The notes below the pieces were generated by a model, which searched no databases, was not told the origin of the DNA, and worked only from the letters and a program-made list of their open reading frames with translations. A DNA stretch of 64,000 nucleotides, taken from assembly GCA_036365455.1 (NCBI GenBank), contig JAWQUS010000025.1:24216001-24280000 (forward strand), in the 5' to 3' direction. A program made the translations under genes and the position numbers. Position 1 is the first letter of the stretch. Each line of letters starts with the position of its first letter. The stretch is from Macrosoma leucophasiata (lineage: Eukaryota > Arthropoda > Insecta > Lepidoptera > Hedylidae). Shown here in pieces: positions 33,159-43,141 of the stretch.

Positions 33159-33440
33159 ATTTAAGTAATGAAAGTGACAAACAAGCATGCACTTCACATT
33201 GATGTTAAGCGATGCGACACTTACACAAAGACCAGATGTCAAAATACAGATGCGTTACCACTTCTGAGGCCTAAGGCATTATAAATCTGTGCCAGAAATT
33301 ACAGGGTGCGCCCCTGTAATTTCTGGCACAGGCCTGTATTTTCGTTACCACCTGACCGGAATACGATAGTGCTGAGCACTACCATTTAGTGGCAAGTATA
33401 TTAGGTGATGCGGTGGTGCCTATGCCCGCGAGCTCCGTCA
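33159..33440 (-). mobile_element. A-element, - , with internal inverted duplication
   Basis: aagtaatgaaagtgacaaac to gcccgcgagctccgtca; head incomplete. A perfect 19-bp inverted repeat (33288-33306 and 33312-33330) built from tgtgccagaaattacaggg lies inside. Confidence 0.8.
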
Positions 33441-33467
33441 AAAGGGAAACATATTATTATTTAGTAG

Positions 33468-33722
33468 ATAAAAAAAATACAACACCAAAGGTAAGTCAGT
33501 ATCAATTAACAACATACAACAGTTTATCAAAGTCCGAAGTAAAAAGAAACAAGGGGGAATGCTTTAATTCGTGTGAAAGGTAAGTTTTCTTGTTGCCCAC
33601 AGTTCAATTTGATTAATTGCTGTTCCTTTAGAAAAAAGCTTTGCGAGATGCTTTGAAATAAGACCATCTGGACTATCGAGGGTTTCTCTGTATATTTTAT
33701 AAATTGTACTTTATAAAGTATC
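33468..33722 (+). repeat. Segmental repeat G, copy 1
   Basis: Nearly same as 35935-36250 (tcagtatcaattaacaacat, tttatcaaagtccgaagtaa, gaaaggtaagttttcttgtt). Fragment also at 36737-36815. Confidence 0.8.
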
Positions 33723-34255
33723 TACTAGCGGCCCGCCCCGGCTTCGCGCGCTGCAATGTTGCCTACCCTATCCTATTCGTCTTAGCGTGATGATTATACA
33801 TAGATATAGTCTAAAGTCTTCATCGATATCTTTTATAGTTTAGGCAGCGTTCGCAAAATTAATAATTTTTCTGGTTGATTTTTTACACCTTGTGTCTGAA
33901 AAACCTAAATATCTTACGGAACCCTATTTTTTCCAAAATAAAATATAGCCTATGTTACCCGTGGATAATCTAGCTTTCGCAAAGTGAAATAAACTATAAA
34001 AGATATTCCTCGATATCTTTTATAGTTTAGGCAGCGTACGCAAAATAAGTAACTTTTATGGTTGGTTTTTTACACATTGTGTCTGAAAAACCCAAATATC
34101 TTACGGAACCCTATTTTTCCCAAAATTAAATATAGCCTTTGTTACCCGTGGATAATCAAGCTTTCGAATAATGAAAGAATTTTTAAAATCGGTCCAGTAG
34201 TTAATGAGCCTATTCATTACAAACAAACAAACATACAAACAAAAAAAAATAGCTT
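33722..34255 (-). repeat. Interspersed repeat with internal 187-bp tandem duplication
   Basis: Begins actagcggcccgccccggct. Unit tcgatatcttttatagttta starts at 33823 and 34010. Ends in acaaacaaacaaacat. Palindrome aaactataaaagatat/atatcttttatagttt, 16-bp arms, at 33991-34028. Confidence 0.7.
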
Positions 34256-34317
34256 AGACAGGGATAAACATGGAATTTCAGTCTCGATACGATAAATACA
34301 GTAATAAACTGGTAGTA

Positions 34318-34576
34318 GAACTCCAGTGACGAAGCTAGCGGGTATAGGCACCACCGCATTACCTAATCTACTTGTCGCTTAATGGTAGTGTTCAGCACTA
34401 TCGTATTCTGATCAGTTGGTCGAGGTACGGCCCTTTATTTTCCGACATAGAGGCACAACACCTTAGCCCTCTGGAGTAGCAACGCATCTACATTGAAATC
34501 TCTGGTTTCATATAGATGTTTATAGGCTACAATATTACTTACCGTCAATGTTAACTGTATACTTATTGAAATAAAA
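34318..34576 (+). mobile_element. A-element, diverged, +
   Basis: actggtagtagaactccagt to cttattgaaataaaac. Confidence 0.72.
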
Positions 34577-35530
34577 CTAGTTTTACGGATTTATCTCGCG
34601 TATATTAAACTTACATTATTTTAAAAATCAACCCGACGTTTCGGTCGCTTTCAGCTTCCGTGGTCCCGGGCAGACTGAGATGACATTTGTCTGACAGAAG
34701 TTTTAAACATTTTATGTGGCTACCTTCATCGATTTCGTAAACGCCTTTTGTTTTTTTTTTTTTGTTATGGCATCGCTATTACGCATATTGCCAGTGTCAA
34801 GTATAACGATATTTCGAATATATTTAAGCAGCGTAAAAGTTAGTATAATAAAGTCATCAAGTATAATAGGTAAGTATCAAGTATATAAGTTATCAAGTAT
34901 CATATGTCAGTCGAGTGAGTTACAGTCAAGTTATTCGAGTAAAACGATGGCTACTTTACCAGAACATTTACAATGAAGTTTTGGAGGCAACCTGAAAGGT
35001 CGTGTTTTCGCACTGTTATTCTATTTCACTATACACAGGCACTGTAATAAACCTATATCAAACAAAATGCCAACAACTTTATTCAATATAACTTAAAAAT
35101 ATACCAAAAAAATGAAATAAATTAAGAGCACCATACGCCTCTTTCAAGGTTCCCGCCAAAAAAACTCCGTAAACGCCTTGCTTAGCGTTCAGGATTAACT
35201 CAAAAATTACTTATGGTATCTTGAGGTCTTGCAGACTGCTGCGTCTGGGATTTAATTTTGCTGAGTATGGGATCCCATGATGTTGATAATCGCCATCCAT
35301 CTTCTCTATTGAAATTTGGTTTTTTATTTTATTTTAATAGCCTCGCGTACCATTCGTGGGATGAGTTTGTGTTCTCTAGCGAGTATTTGAACTTTATCAA
35401 ACCTGGTGTAATGGTTCGGCTTATCCGCTATGTGTTTACAGACTGCAGACCTCCCTGTTCTTTGGTTTTTTGACACAAATTATTTTAGTTTAATATACGC
35501 GAGATAAATCCGTAAAAAGTTTTATTTTAA
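34565..35530 (-). mobile_element. Penelope-like retroelement remnant with inverted ends
   Basis: On the minus strand, 35480-35190 reads as the C-terminal GIY-YIG endonuclease region of Penelope-like elements (SAVCKHIADKPNH, then REDGWRLSTSWDPIL) with two stop codons. A 40-bp segment (ttttacggatttatctcgcg and beyond) occurs at 34575-34612 and, inverted, at 35484-35520. Next to the left copy is the gacgtttcggtcgctttcag type motif common in such repeats. Inverted flanks are usual for this group. Confidence 0.7.
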
Positions 35531-35566
35531 TTAGCGTAGCTCGTGAAAACCTAAGAACATATACAT

Positions 35567-35794
35567 TTCTTTTTATGTAATGAAAGTGGCAAACAAGCAT
35601 GCAGTTCACATTGAAGTTAAGTGATGACTGCAGCCTATAGACACCCACACAAAGACCAAGGTCAAAGTGCAGATGCGTTACCACTCCTGAGGCCTAAGGT
35701 GTTACGCCTCTGTGCCGGAAATTGCAGGGCCGTATATTACCACCTGACCGGAACACGATAGTGCTGAACACTTTACACTGGAGCTCTACTACCA
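35567..35794 (-). mobile_element. A-element with internal deletion, -
   Basis: tttctttttatgtaatgaaa to gctgaacactttacactgga gctctac; about 60 bp of the head region are gone. Confidence 0.8.
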
Positions 35795-35934
35795 GAGAAA
35801 AACCACTTAGCCCGTACACGATGTATATGATGATAGGTAATGCGGAGATAGACAAGAGACATTAACAACAATTTACTGCTGCACCAGTAGACCACCAGCA
35901 TCAGTAGAGCTATTATAATACACGGAAAATATAT

Positions 35935-36250
35935 TTAGTAACTAGAAAAAAACACAGCATTAAAGGTAAGGAGTCAGTATCAATTAAAAACATACAACAA
36001 TGTATGAAGCTCACGAAAACCTACGAAAACGTTATTAACATACAACAGTTTATCAAAGTCCGAAGTAAAAAGAAACAGGGGGAAATGCTTTAATTCGTTT
36101 GAAAGGTAAGTTTTCTTGTTGCTCACAGTTCTCCTTGATTAATTGCTGTTGCTTTAGAAAAAATCTTTGCGAGATGCTTTGAAATAAGACCAACTGGACT
36201 ATCGCGGGTTTCTGTGTATATTTTTAAATTGTACTGCATAAAGTACAGAG
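35935..36250 (+). repeat. Segmental repeat G, copy 2
   Basis: See copy 1 at 33468. Here an extra tgtatgaagctcacgaaaac segment is present near 36001. Confidence 0.8.
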
Positions 36251-36540
36251 ATCGTCGTGGAGTTTCAGTCTCAATACGTTTAATAAATATCATTACTTAA
36301 TGTTCACATGATTTGGGAGTTACATTTTTATGAGATGAGATGAATAATTAACAGATGGCAAGTCTATGTCATTCATCGGGCTTATCACAAATCTTCGAGG
36401 ATGTCTTTCTCAAAGAAACTTACAATAACACTTACTCTACCGGCCTTGGGCATTGAACACGGGATCTTTGCATACCAAATTAATAATGCATGCACATGAC
36501 TTTACAACTAGAGCTCTTTTCAAATAACATGTACTTTTTT

Positions 36541-36727
36541 GACGTGACAACGTCTTAAATTAGGTTGCGGCTCGGAGTCACTCATGAAAAAGTGTAACGC
36601 CCGGTAACGTAACGATGAGTCACCGAACGAGAGAGAGGCCTGCCGGACCGGCGAATGCCTTTCTACCGAGAAAAAGACGTTGTCACGTAAAATCTTCGCC
36701 CGTAAAACCGACTTTACAGGCAACCAG
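36541..36727. mobile_element. 187-bp repeat R187, copy 1
   Basis: gacgtgacaacgtcttaaat to actttacaggcaaccag. Inner palindrome gacgtgacaacgtctt / aagacgttgtcacgt. 184 of 187 bases equal copy 2 at 39696-39882. GC-rich core unlike the surroundings. Family not recognised with certainty. Confidence 0.85.
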
Positions 36728-36819
36728 TTTTTTTTTAGTAGCTAGAACAAAACACAGCTGAGCACCTAAGGTATGCAGTCAGTTTCAATTAACAATATAC
36801 AACAGTTTGTTATTTCGTT

Positions 36820-36895
36820 TGCTTAACTAGCATTGTTAGCAATACATAAAGTCAGTACTGCCGCACCAAGGCAATACAATAAATGTGAAGAAAAA
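36820..36895 (+). repeat. S2 leader fragment, +
   Basis: tgcttaactagcattgttag to gcaatacaataaatgtgaag, then lost. Confidence 0.6.
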
Positions 36896-37253
36896 ATTAT
36901 ATGGAATACTCTTAAAATTAACAATACCGTTAGTAGTAATAAATTGAATGGCAATTCCTAACTTTAACACCAGTTTCGCTCGTGACAGTGATAATACACT
37001 TATGTAATGTAGCTCCTCTATTAATTCAAACATTTTCAAAGAGCTCTTAACTTGGAACCCTGAATTAGGGGCGAGTTTTTTTAAAAGACGTCCTAGATTA
37101 GTTTCTCTTTAGCATCGTTAGCGCTTCTGTTCTCGTATTTATTAAGTTAAGCGTCTGATTTTGTTTGAGTGTCTCATTTTATGTTGAAGGACAAACCTTT
37201 GCTTAAGGATTTTTGTTTGAACTTTATATGTAGCTTATACTGCTTTGGTATCG

Positions 37254-37539
37254 TTTTTTTTTATGTAATGGAAGTGGCAAGCAAGCATGCAGTTGACATT
37301 GATGTTAAGTGATGACTGCAGCTTATAGACACCCACACAAAGACCAAGGTCAAAATGCAGATGCGATACCACTCCTGAGGCCTAGGGTGTTATGCCTCTG
37401 TGCCGGAAATTACAAGGCCGTACATAACCACCTGACCGGAACACGATAGTGCTGATCACTATCATTTAGCAGCAAGTATATTAGGTAATGCGGTGGTGCC
37501 TACGCCCGCAAGTTCCGTCACTGGAGCTCTACCACCAGT
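37254..37539 (-). mobile_element. A-element, full length, - , with target duplication
   Basis: Poly(T), atgtaatggaagtggcaagc to ctaccaccagt. gtatcg at 37248-37253 and 37545-37550. Confidence 0.88.
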
Positions 37540-38059
37540 AAAAAGTATCGTAATGGTATCAGACTGTTACTAAGCTTAGGTCCAGGGTTTGATCTTTGAT
37601 CGTAAATGCTGTTGGGTTTTTTCCATTATTCGAATACTATTAAATTTCCAGTGCCATCCTCGGATGTAATGTAAAACCAATTTCACTATCACAGCCAATA
37701 AGCGCGCGCTGAATAAACCATTGAAATGTATTTTTTTTTCGGGCAAAGCGTGTTTTTTGCTTAGTACGCTTTTTTTTATGTGTGTAGGGGGTTAGTATAA
37801 GCAGCAGTTCAACTTTGTAGGATCGGCACCTTCGCGTCTTGGAAATAGTGATGCAAAGGGCTTTCGCTCTGTATCGTAAACTACGAACTCCACGGAAAAT
37901 TAACTTTTCAATGGACTAAACACGAGTTTGATAATCGTCGAGGTCTCTTGCCGGTGTATGCATTGGAATATACGCTTTTTTACAAGCGACTGTCAAATAT
38001 TCACCAATCCCGAATCGTTTAAATCAAACAGGGGAAGAAAAGTTGGATCCTTGGATTTG

Positions 38060-38150
38060 AAGCTTCGATGGCTTAGTGGTAAAGCGGCTCCACTGGCAAT
38101 CCTGAAAGCGCAGTTTAGATCTCTGCCTGAATAAAAGTTTTCTTTCCATA
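38060..38150 (+). repeat. tRNA-like SINE head, other type, +
   Basis: cttcgatggcttagtggtaa (A-box-like) and gcagtttagatctctgcct (weak B-box), then ttttctttccat as in S2. Lies 60 bp beyond the TCI-like gene's end. Confidence 0.5.
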
Positions 38151-38213
38151 TCCTTTAATTACTCGCATGTAATATTGCGAAAAATAAAATATATAACAAA
38201 TGAATAAGCAATA

Positions 38214-38219
38214 TTTATT
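38214..38219 (-). terminator. Poly(A) signal AATAAA overlapping the stop codon
   Basis: Minus strand reads CAAATAAATATT: the TAA stop is inside AATAAA. No other AATAAA was seen shortly downstream on that strand, so the 3' untranslated region may be only 15-30 bases, with cleavage near 38190. Confidence 0.55.
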
Positions 38220-38351
38220 TGACTAGGATACAACATGTCTCTTTTTCATCACAATCGGTTGCCAAGTCGTCAATATATGGGTCTGGACATGGTTCGGTCT
38301 TAGATCTGCATTCTCCACCACGATTACGACATATTTTTTCAGACAATGGTA
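38215..38351 (-). other. Coding exon 3 of the TCI-like gene (second Cys domain and stop)
   Basis: Acceptor at 38352-38353 after a T-rich tract (ttctgtttttgtttgcag). The exon encodes residues 75-118 plus two bases of codon 74: C-x6-C-x6-C-x11-C-x5-C-C, then ILVK and TAA at 38215-38217. The same frame is open upstream to an ATG at 38380-38382 inside the intron, which would give a separate 55-residue peptide with its own hydrophobic start. Confidence 0.83.
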
Positions 38352-41300
38352 CTGCAAACAAAAACAGAAATATTAATTTCATTGTGAAATAATATTAAAC
38401 TGCCTCAATAGCCTAGTAGAAGCAGGCCACTACCACTACGCTGGAGGTCCTGGGTTCAATCCCCGGGTCGGGGGGCTATCAGAGATAACGGTTTAAAATC
38501 TTTTATCTCGGGTTCTATTGGGATTTTTCCATTTTCTGGAAGTTTCCCAGTACCTCGGAGTTTGGTAATGTGCCCGGAAATGGCAACAGGCTCGCCACCT
38601 GTTACATGGGCCAAAAACGTAACCGGCGAAACGTGTTTGGATGTATGCTTGAATGCATGCATTTACGTTTTTTTTTTCGTATTTTCATTGTGTAACGTAT
38701 ACAATGATGTTCAATCAGAAAGGTTTCAGGAATGTTTGAAAAGCCAAACTCAACCATTAGGTTTTAGCGACCTGGGGATGTATTTTCAAGTATTTTTCAT
38801 TAAAACGAATAGCCAAGTAATGTAATTGAAGTGGCAAACAAGCATGCAGTTCTCATTGATGTTAAGTGATGACTGCAACCTATAGACACCCACACAAAGA
38901 CCAAGGTCAAAGTGCAGATGCGCTACCACTCCTGAGCCCTAAGATGTTATGCCTCTGTGCCGGAAATGACAAGGCCATACATACCGCCACCGGACCACCT
39001 GATCGGCACACGATAGTGCTGAACACTACCATTTAGCGGCAAGTATATTGGGTAGTGCGGTGGTGCCAACGCCCGCGAGCTCCGAGCTCTACCATCAGTA
39101 AAAAATTATTTGCTGTCGAAATTAAATTGCTGTTGGCATTCTTATTAGTGTCAATATTATTATTACAATAAAGGTATTGTGTGAAGTTGAGTTATTCGTT
39201 AGTAAAAATATCTACAACTACTCTTTCTAAAAAAAACTCTCGTTGCATGTAGTTGTTGATAGGCTATAGATACACCTCTTTTTACATAACGACTAAAATA
39301 TGAGGCGTGAAGATATTTTATTTACTCTGAAAAATAACAGTCCTCAAAGACAATTACAAAACCAACTCGATCTATTTGGTAGTATGAGGTGCGGAGTTTT
39401 CAATCTGCCTACCAATACACAAAACCGCAAGCGAAAGCTAGATCAAAAATAAACCAATAGGGCTAGTACTTTCGTGCGCGAGTGTACCGATGCGCGAACA
39501 CATCCCTTCTACTTTCTTCCAGCGTTCTTTTTACGTGGCGCGACCTATAAGTGTAAACATTTATTTAGAACATTTATAAAGATTTCAGTGTTGTTAGTTT
39601 TTAGTCAATAATGTTAGGAACAAAGAATATTTTAAGTAAAATTATTAATTATAAAAAGAACTGTAAGAATGTTATTTCGAAAAAAAGTTTTTTTTGACGT
39701 GACAAAGTCCTAAATTAGGTTGCGGCTCGGAGTCACTCAAGAAAAAGTGTAACGCCCGGTAACGTAACGATGAGTCACCGAACGAGAGAGAGGCCTGCCG
39801 GACCGGCGAATGCCTTTCTACCGAGAAAAAGACGTTGTCACGTAAAATCTTCGCCCGTAAAACCGACTTTACAGGCAACCAGTTTTTTTGTTGTTGTTGT
39901 ATTATTTAATGTAGTTGTAATATTTTTTTAAATACCTACGCACTCATTCTTTTGTGGGAAACTTTGGATCAGAATAGTCTGAAAAATAGGAATAGTTTAT
40001 TGGACAAAATTGGGTTTGATGCTATTAAGTGATAACACAAAATATGTTTTCTAAGCTAAAAAAAAACGCCTGTCACTATTTTTATATATAATGATTTACC
40101 TACCGTTCAGATTAAAAACAACAACAATTTACAATTTAATTCATCTGCTCTAATACTAAACTTGTTACTTATAACTTTTTACTGGCGGTAGAGCTCCAGT
40201 GACGGAGCTCGCGGGCGTAGGCACCACCGCATTACCTAATATACTTGCCGCTAAATGGTAGTGTTCAACACTATCGTGTTCCGGTCAGGTGGTAATGTAC
40301 GGCCCTGTAATTTCCGGCACAGAGACATAAGACCTTAGGCCTCAGGAGTGGTAACGCATCTGCATTTTGACCTTGGTCTTCGTGTGGGTGTCTATAGGCT
40401 GCAGTCATCACTTAACATCAATGTGAACTGCATGCTTGTTTACCACTTACATTACATAAAAAAAAAACACTTTTTTGTTTATGCTTTGTTCATTACTTTC
40501 AAATGCCATATTATTACGTTGTGACTTAAAAATAGCCAACAAAATCGACGATCTTTTGATAATTCTATCAGTAAATATTATACGTACAACTTTAAAACTA
40601 CATACATTGATTGAGCTTGAGACCGTAAGATCACCGTTTTGCCTAATCTATGAAAGGCAGTGTCGGATAAAGCCGGTGCGGGGCCCGTAGCAAATGTGAC
40701 CATGGGGCCCTAGAGTTACATTCCCTACTGAAATTTAGGATGTAAATAAAACAGAACATTTACGAAAATGAATCGAAAACAATATGAGAGTATTCCCTCG
40801 GCAAGTATTGTGGTATTGCCAACTTGCAACATAATAATTTACCTATATAATTACAGTGTGGCCAACGCTCACCTTGAAAATAGCTAAGGTGTACTATATT
40901 TTACATATTTGTGTTTTTTTTCTGGCACAGGCGCGGGGCCCGTAGCATTTGCTGCCTACTGCTACATGGCTAATCCGCCATGTAGCAGTAGACAATATAC
41001 TTGCCGCTATATGTTTATTATTCAGTTTATTATTCATTTATTTCATATAATTAGGCTACTGGAGAGCACTTTTACATCGTATTTTTTTTTAAACTACCCT
41101 AGAGTGAATAACCTCTAATAATAATCAAAAACACATAATAAATTAAATAGACACTGAAAAATTTTGTATAATAATTATTATAAATTCCTCCATTTCCCCT
41201 TTTTAAAAGAAACTGAGAAAGAATGAATTTGGTCGTCATAATAAAGGTTATTCACTTGGCAGAATTCCAAGGGCATATGGTAGTGTTCAGCACTATCGTG

Positions 41301-43118
41301 TTCCGGTCAGGTGGCAATGTACGGGCCTGTAATTTCCAGCACAGAGGCATAACACCTTAGGCCTCAGGAGTGGTAACGCATCTGCATTTTGTATTTGTGT
41401 AAGTGTCTATACCTAGACTGCAGTCATCACTTAACATCAATGTGAAGTGCATGCTTGTATGCCACTTCCATTACATTAAAAAATACTCACATCCGTAACA
41501 GCATTCGAATCCTCGCTTCTGTTCAGTCGGGCACATGCCCTTCATTTTTGCAAGTTTTCCGGGAGGACATTCGTAACTTGGCATGCAGATACCACCGGCT
41601 GATAGACATGGGAGGTCGAAGAAGGTGGGCTTTTCTTGGTCTGAAAAAAAAATTAAAACAAATGAAATTTTTATATATGTATCTTCACGCCAGGTCCCTA
41701 ACGGGGTAGGCAGAGAGTGTAGAGCGCCAGACATCCCGGTTCTGACAAACCTCTCGTGCCTCGTCTACCTTCATCATTCTCTTCATACATGCACGCCGAT
41801 TCCTAAGACTTTTGACACCACCATCAGACAGAACTCGACCTATTTGGTCATGGTAGGTCAGCCTTGGTCTTCCTGGGCCTCTGCAACCATCCACATTCGC
41901 ATTGTATATCTGTTTAGTCATTCGCTCATTCGACACTCTTTCTATATGCCCGAACCATCGGAGCATGCCTTTTTTCATTTTTACACCGATAGTATCATTC
42001 ACACAAAGTCTCTTTCTTACATACTTCATGAAATTTTTAATTTCAGATAAATGTTTGTTCTTTTAGATTTGCTGTGTTAATAAATGCTTGTGTTCCATTA
42101 GGTTTCCAGTGCTAAGAAACTTAAAAAAAACTGGGCAAGTGCGAGTCGGCATCGCGCTAAAAACCACTATTTATTTAGGTGTACAAAACGGCAAAGAAAT
42201 GCGTTTCTTTTATGCTTGTTTTTTTAACAAAGGTGGCAAACGATCATTCCGTTCACATAGATGTTAAGTGATGACTGCAGACTATAGATATCTTCACAAA
42301 AACTAGACAAAATCCAGTTGCGTTGCCAACCCTGAGGCGTAGGATGTTCTGTCTCTGTGATCTACCAGCGGCAGATAAATTAGGTAATGCGGTGGTGCCT
42401 ACATCCACGAGCCTAAACTTAGAAATCTATCATTAGAAAACTTATAGTTAGTATTTGTTGTTATAGCGGCAACCGAAATACATCATTTGTAAAAAAATCA
42501 AACCTTTAGCGGTCACGGGTCTTAAAATACAGACCAGTGATTGATAGACAGACGGACAGACAAACGGACAGACGGATGGCGGCATCTTAGCAATAAGGTC
42601 CCGTTTTTTCCCTGTAGGGCGGTTACACAAAACTGCGATGCGATGCAATGCTACGCCGTATCGCTCGCAGATATTTCAGAATTCCCAGTTATGTGTGAGA
42701 GCCCTTAGGTATGGAAGTAAATATTTAAAAAATCACAAAATTATGATTTTATCGCACTGGTCGTAGAGCTCCAGTGTCGGAGCTCGCGGGCGTAGGCACC
42801 ACCGTATTACCTAATATACTTGCCGCTAAATGGTAGTGTTCAGCACTATCGTGTTCCGGTCAGGTGGTAATGTTCGGCCCTGTAATTTCCGGCACAGAGA
42901 AATAACATCTTAGGCCTCAGTAGTGGTAACGCATCTGTATTTTGACCTTGGTCTTTGTGTAAGTGTCTATAGGCTGCAGTCATCACTTAACATCAAAGTG
43001 ACTGCATGCTTGTTTGCCACTTCCAATAAAAAAAATTAAAAAACTTACAATAATCCTTCCTCCCAAGACCACCATACACACCCACCGCCATCAAACTGAT
43101 TAAACAAACGAACAACAT
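38215..43118 (-). CDS. Three-exon secreted two-domain Cys-rich protein, TCI-like carboxypeptidase inhibitor candidate
   Basis: Seen: coding exons 43118-43049, 41640-41491 and 38351-38215 join into a 118-codon frame. Introns have GT-AG borders and phase 1 at both junctions (T|AC gives Tyr24, T|TA gives Leu74). Residues 1-16 form a hydrophobic signal peptide. The mature part holds two six-cysteine domains: C35, C42, C48, C60, C70, C71 and C81, C88, C95, C107, C113, C114. Each has Gly-Gly two residues before its second Cys and ends in Cys-Cys. The protein ends four residues after the last Cys-Cys, with Lys. Known: tick carboxypeptidase inhibitor (MEROPS I68 type) has two such domains with nearly the same spacing, and its C-terminal tail blocks the metallocarboxypeptidase active site. 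Inferred: a secreted protease inhibitor; the terminal Lys would suit a carboxypeptidase B-type target. Alternative: another beta-defensin-like secreted peptide. The gene model is firm, the function moderate. Confidence 0.82.
38399..38670 (+). mobile_element. S1 SINE, + (in intron 2)
   Basis: aactgcctcaatagcctagt, B-box gggttcaatccccgg to atgcatgcatttacgt; the last 30 bp of the body are missing. Antisense to the gene. Confidence 0.83.
38817..39099 (-). mobile_element. A-element, - (in intron 2)
   Basis: aagtaatgtaattgaagtgg to gctctaccatcagt. Small insertion ccgccaccgga near 38985. Confidence 0.82.
39696..39882. mobile_element. 187-bp repeat R187, copy 2 (in intron 2)
   Basis: Same as copy 1 at 36541 with three differences, same orientation. 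Flanked by T-rich runs on both sides. Confidence 0.85.
40181..40467 (+). mobile_element. A-element, full length, + (in intron 2)
   Basis: actggcggtagagctccagt to ttacataaaaaaaaaa. acttttt before and after is a possible target duplication. Confidence 0.87.
41085..41275 (+). repeat. LINE-like 3' repeat, related to 18180-18460
   Basis: aaactaccctagagtgaata ... ttattcacttggcagaattc; directly followed by a truncated A-element. Confidence 0.5.
41276..41483 (+). mobile_element. A-element, 5'-truncated, + , abutting the exon 2 donor
   Basis: Starts at the block atggtagtgttcagcactat and ends ttacattaaaaaa at 41483. The exon 2 donor (GT at 41490-41489 on the minus strand) is only six bases away, so intron 2 begins with this element in antisense. 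Confidence 0.85.
41491..41640 (-). other. Coding exon 2 of the TCI-like gene (first Cys domain)
   Basis: This 150-bp exon is symmetric (phase 1 at both ends). The acceptor is a run of T followed by CAG, the donor is GGAT|GTGAGT. It encodes residues 24-73 with six cysteines spaced C-x6-C-x5-C-x11-C-x9-C-C. It is unique sequence between an A-element tail and a LINE fragment, and stays open without repeat signature, which argues for selection. Confidence 0.85.
41675..42029 (-). mobile_element. LINE C-terminus and 3' end (family L-a), in intron 1
   Basis: Open on the minus strand from 42029 to 41685: MLRWFGHIERVSNERMTKQI, then a GPGRPR box, typical of the C-terminus of insect non-LTR reverse transcriptases. 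The 3' end (tgtatcttcacgccaggtcc inverted) reaches 41675. It lies in intron 1 of the TCI-like gene in the same orientation as the gene. Confidence 0.75.
42219..42413 (-). mobile_element. A-element, diverged and deleted, - (in intron 1)
   Basis: ttttttaacaaaggtggcaa to ggtggtgcctacatccacga; the middle is missing. Confidence 0.7.
42450..42705 (-). repeat. (cagacagac)n repeat and gatgc MITE fragment (in intron 1)
   Basis: gacagacggacagacaaacg (42548), gcaataaggtcccgtttttt, then agggcggttacacaaaactg and gatgcgatgc (42617-42705) as in 16921-17102. Confidence 0.55.
42756..43043 (+). mobile_element. A-element, full length, + , abutting the exon 1 donor
   Basis: actggtcgtagagctccagt to ttccaataaaaaaaattaaa. 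Its tail touches the exon 1 donor (GT at 43048-43047, minus strand), so intron 1 also starts with this element in antisense. Confidence 0.85.
43049..43118 (-). other. Coding exon 1 of the TCI-like gene (signal peptide)
   Basis: Seventy coding bases: ATG at 43116-43118, 23 codons and one extra base. The peptide starts MLFVCLISLMAVGVYGG, a good signal sequence, and continues with a short polar stretch. The exon ends at a strong donor (TT|GTAAGT, intron starts at 43048). The base before ATG context is GAA, acceptable for insects. The 5' untranslated part is probably only about 24 bases. Confidence 0.82.
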
Positions 43119-43141
43119 TTCAAACAAACTCACAACACAAC

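Noticed and set aside
36520..36723. 67-codon minus frame conserved in both R187 copies
   Set aside because: Conservation follows from 98% DNA identity; no start context or known domain.
38215..38382. Treating exon 3 as the only gene (55-residue single-exon peptide)
   Set aside because: The upstream exons match in phase and supply a signal peptide and the first domain; the three-exon model explains more. Kept as an alternative transcript idea.
36541..39882. R187 pair as LTRs of one 3.3-kb element
   Set aside because: Ends are not TG...CA, there are no gag or pol residues between them, and the interior holds SINEs, A-elements and a host exon.
41471..41734. 87-codon minus-strand frame as an independent gene
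   Set aside because: Only 41491-41640 is exon; the rest is intron sequence running into LINE and A-element DNA, with clear splice sites inside the frame.
41583..42050. 155-codon plus-strand frame
   Set aside because: Antisense shadow of the TCI-like exon and of a LINE reverse-transcriptase fragment.
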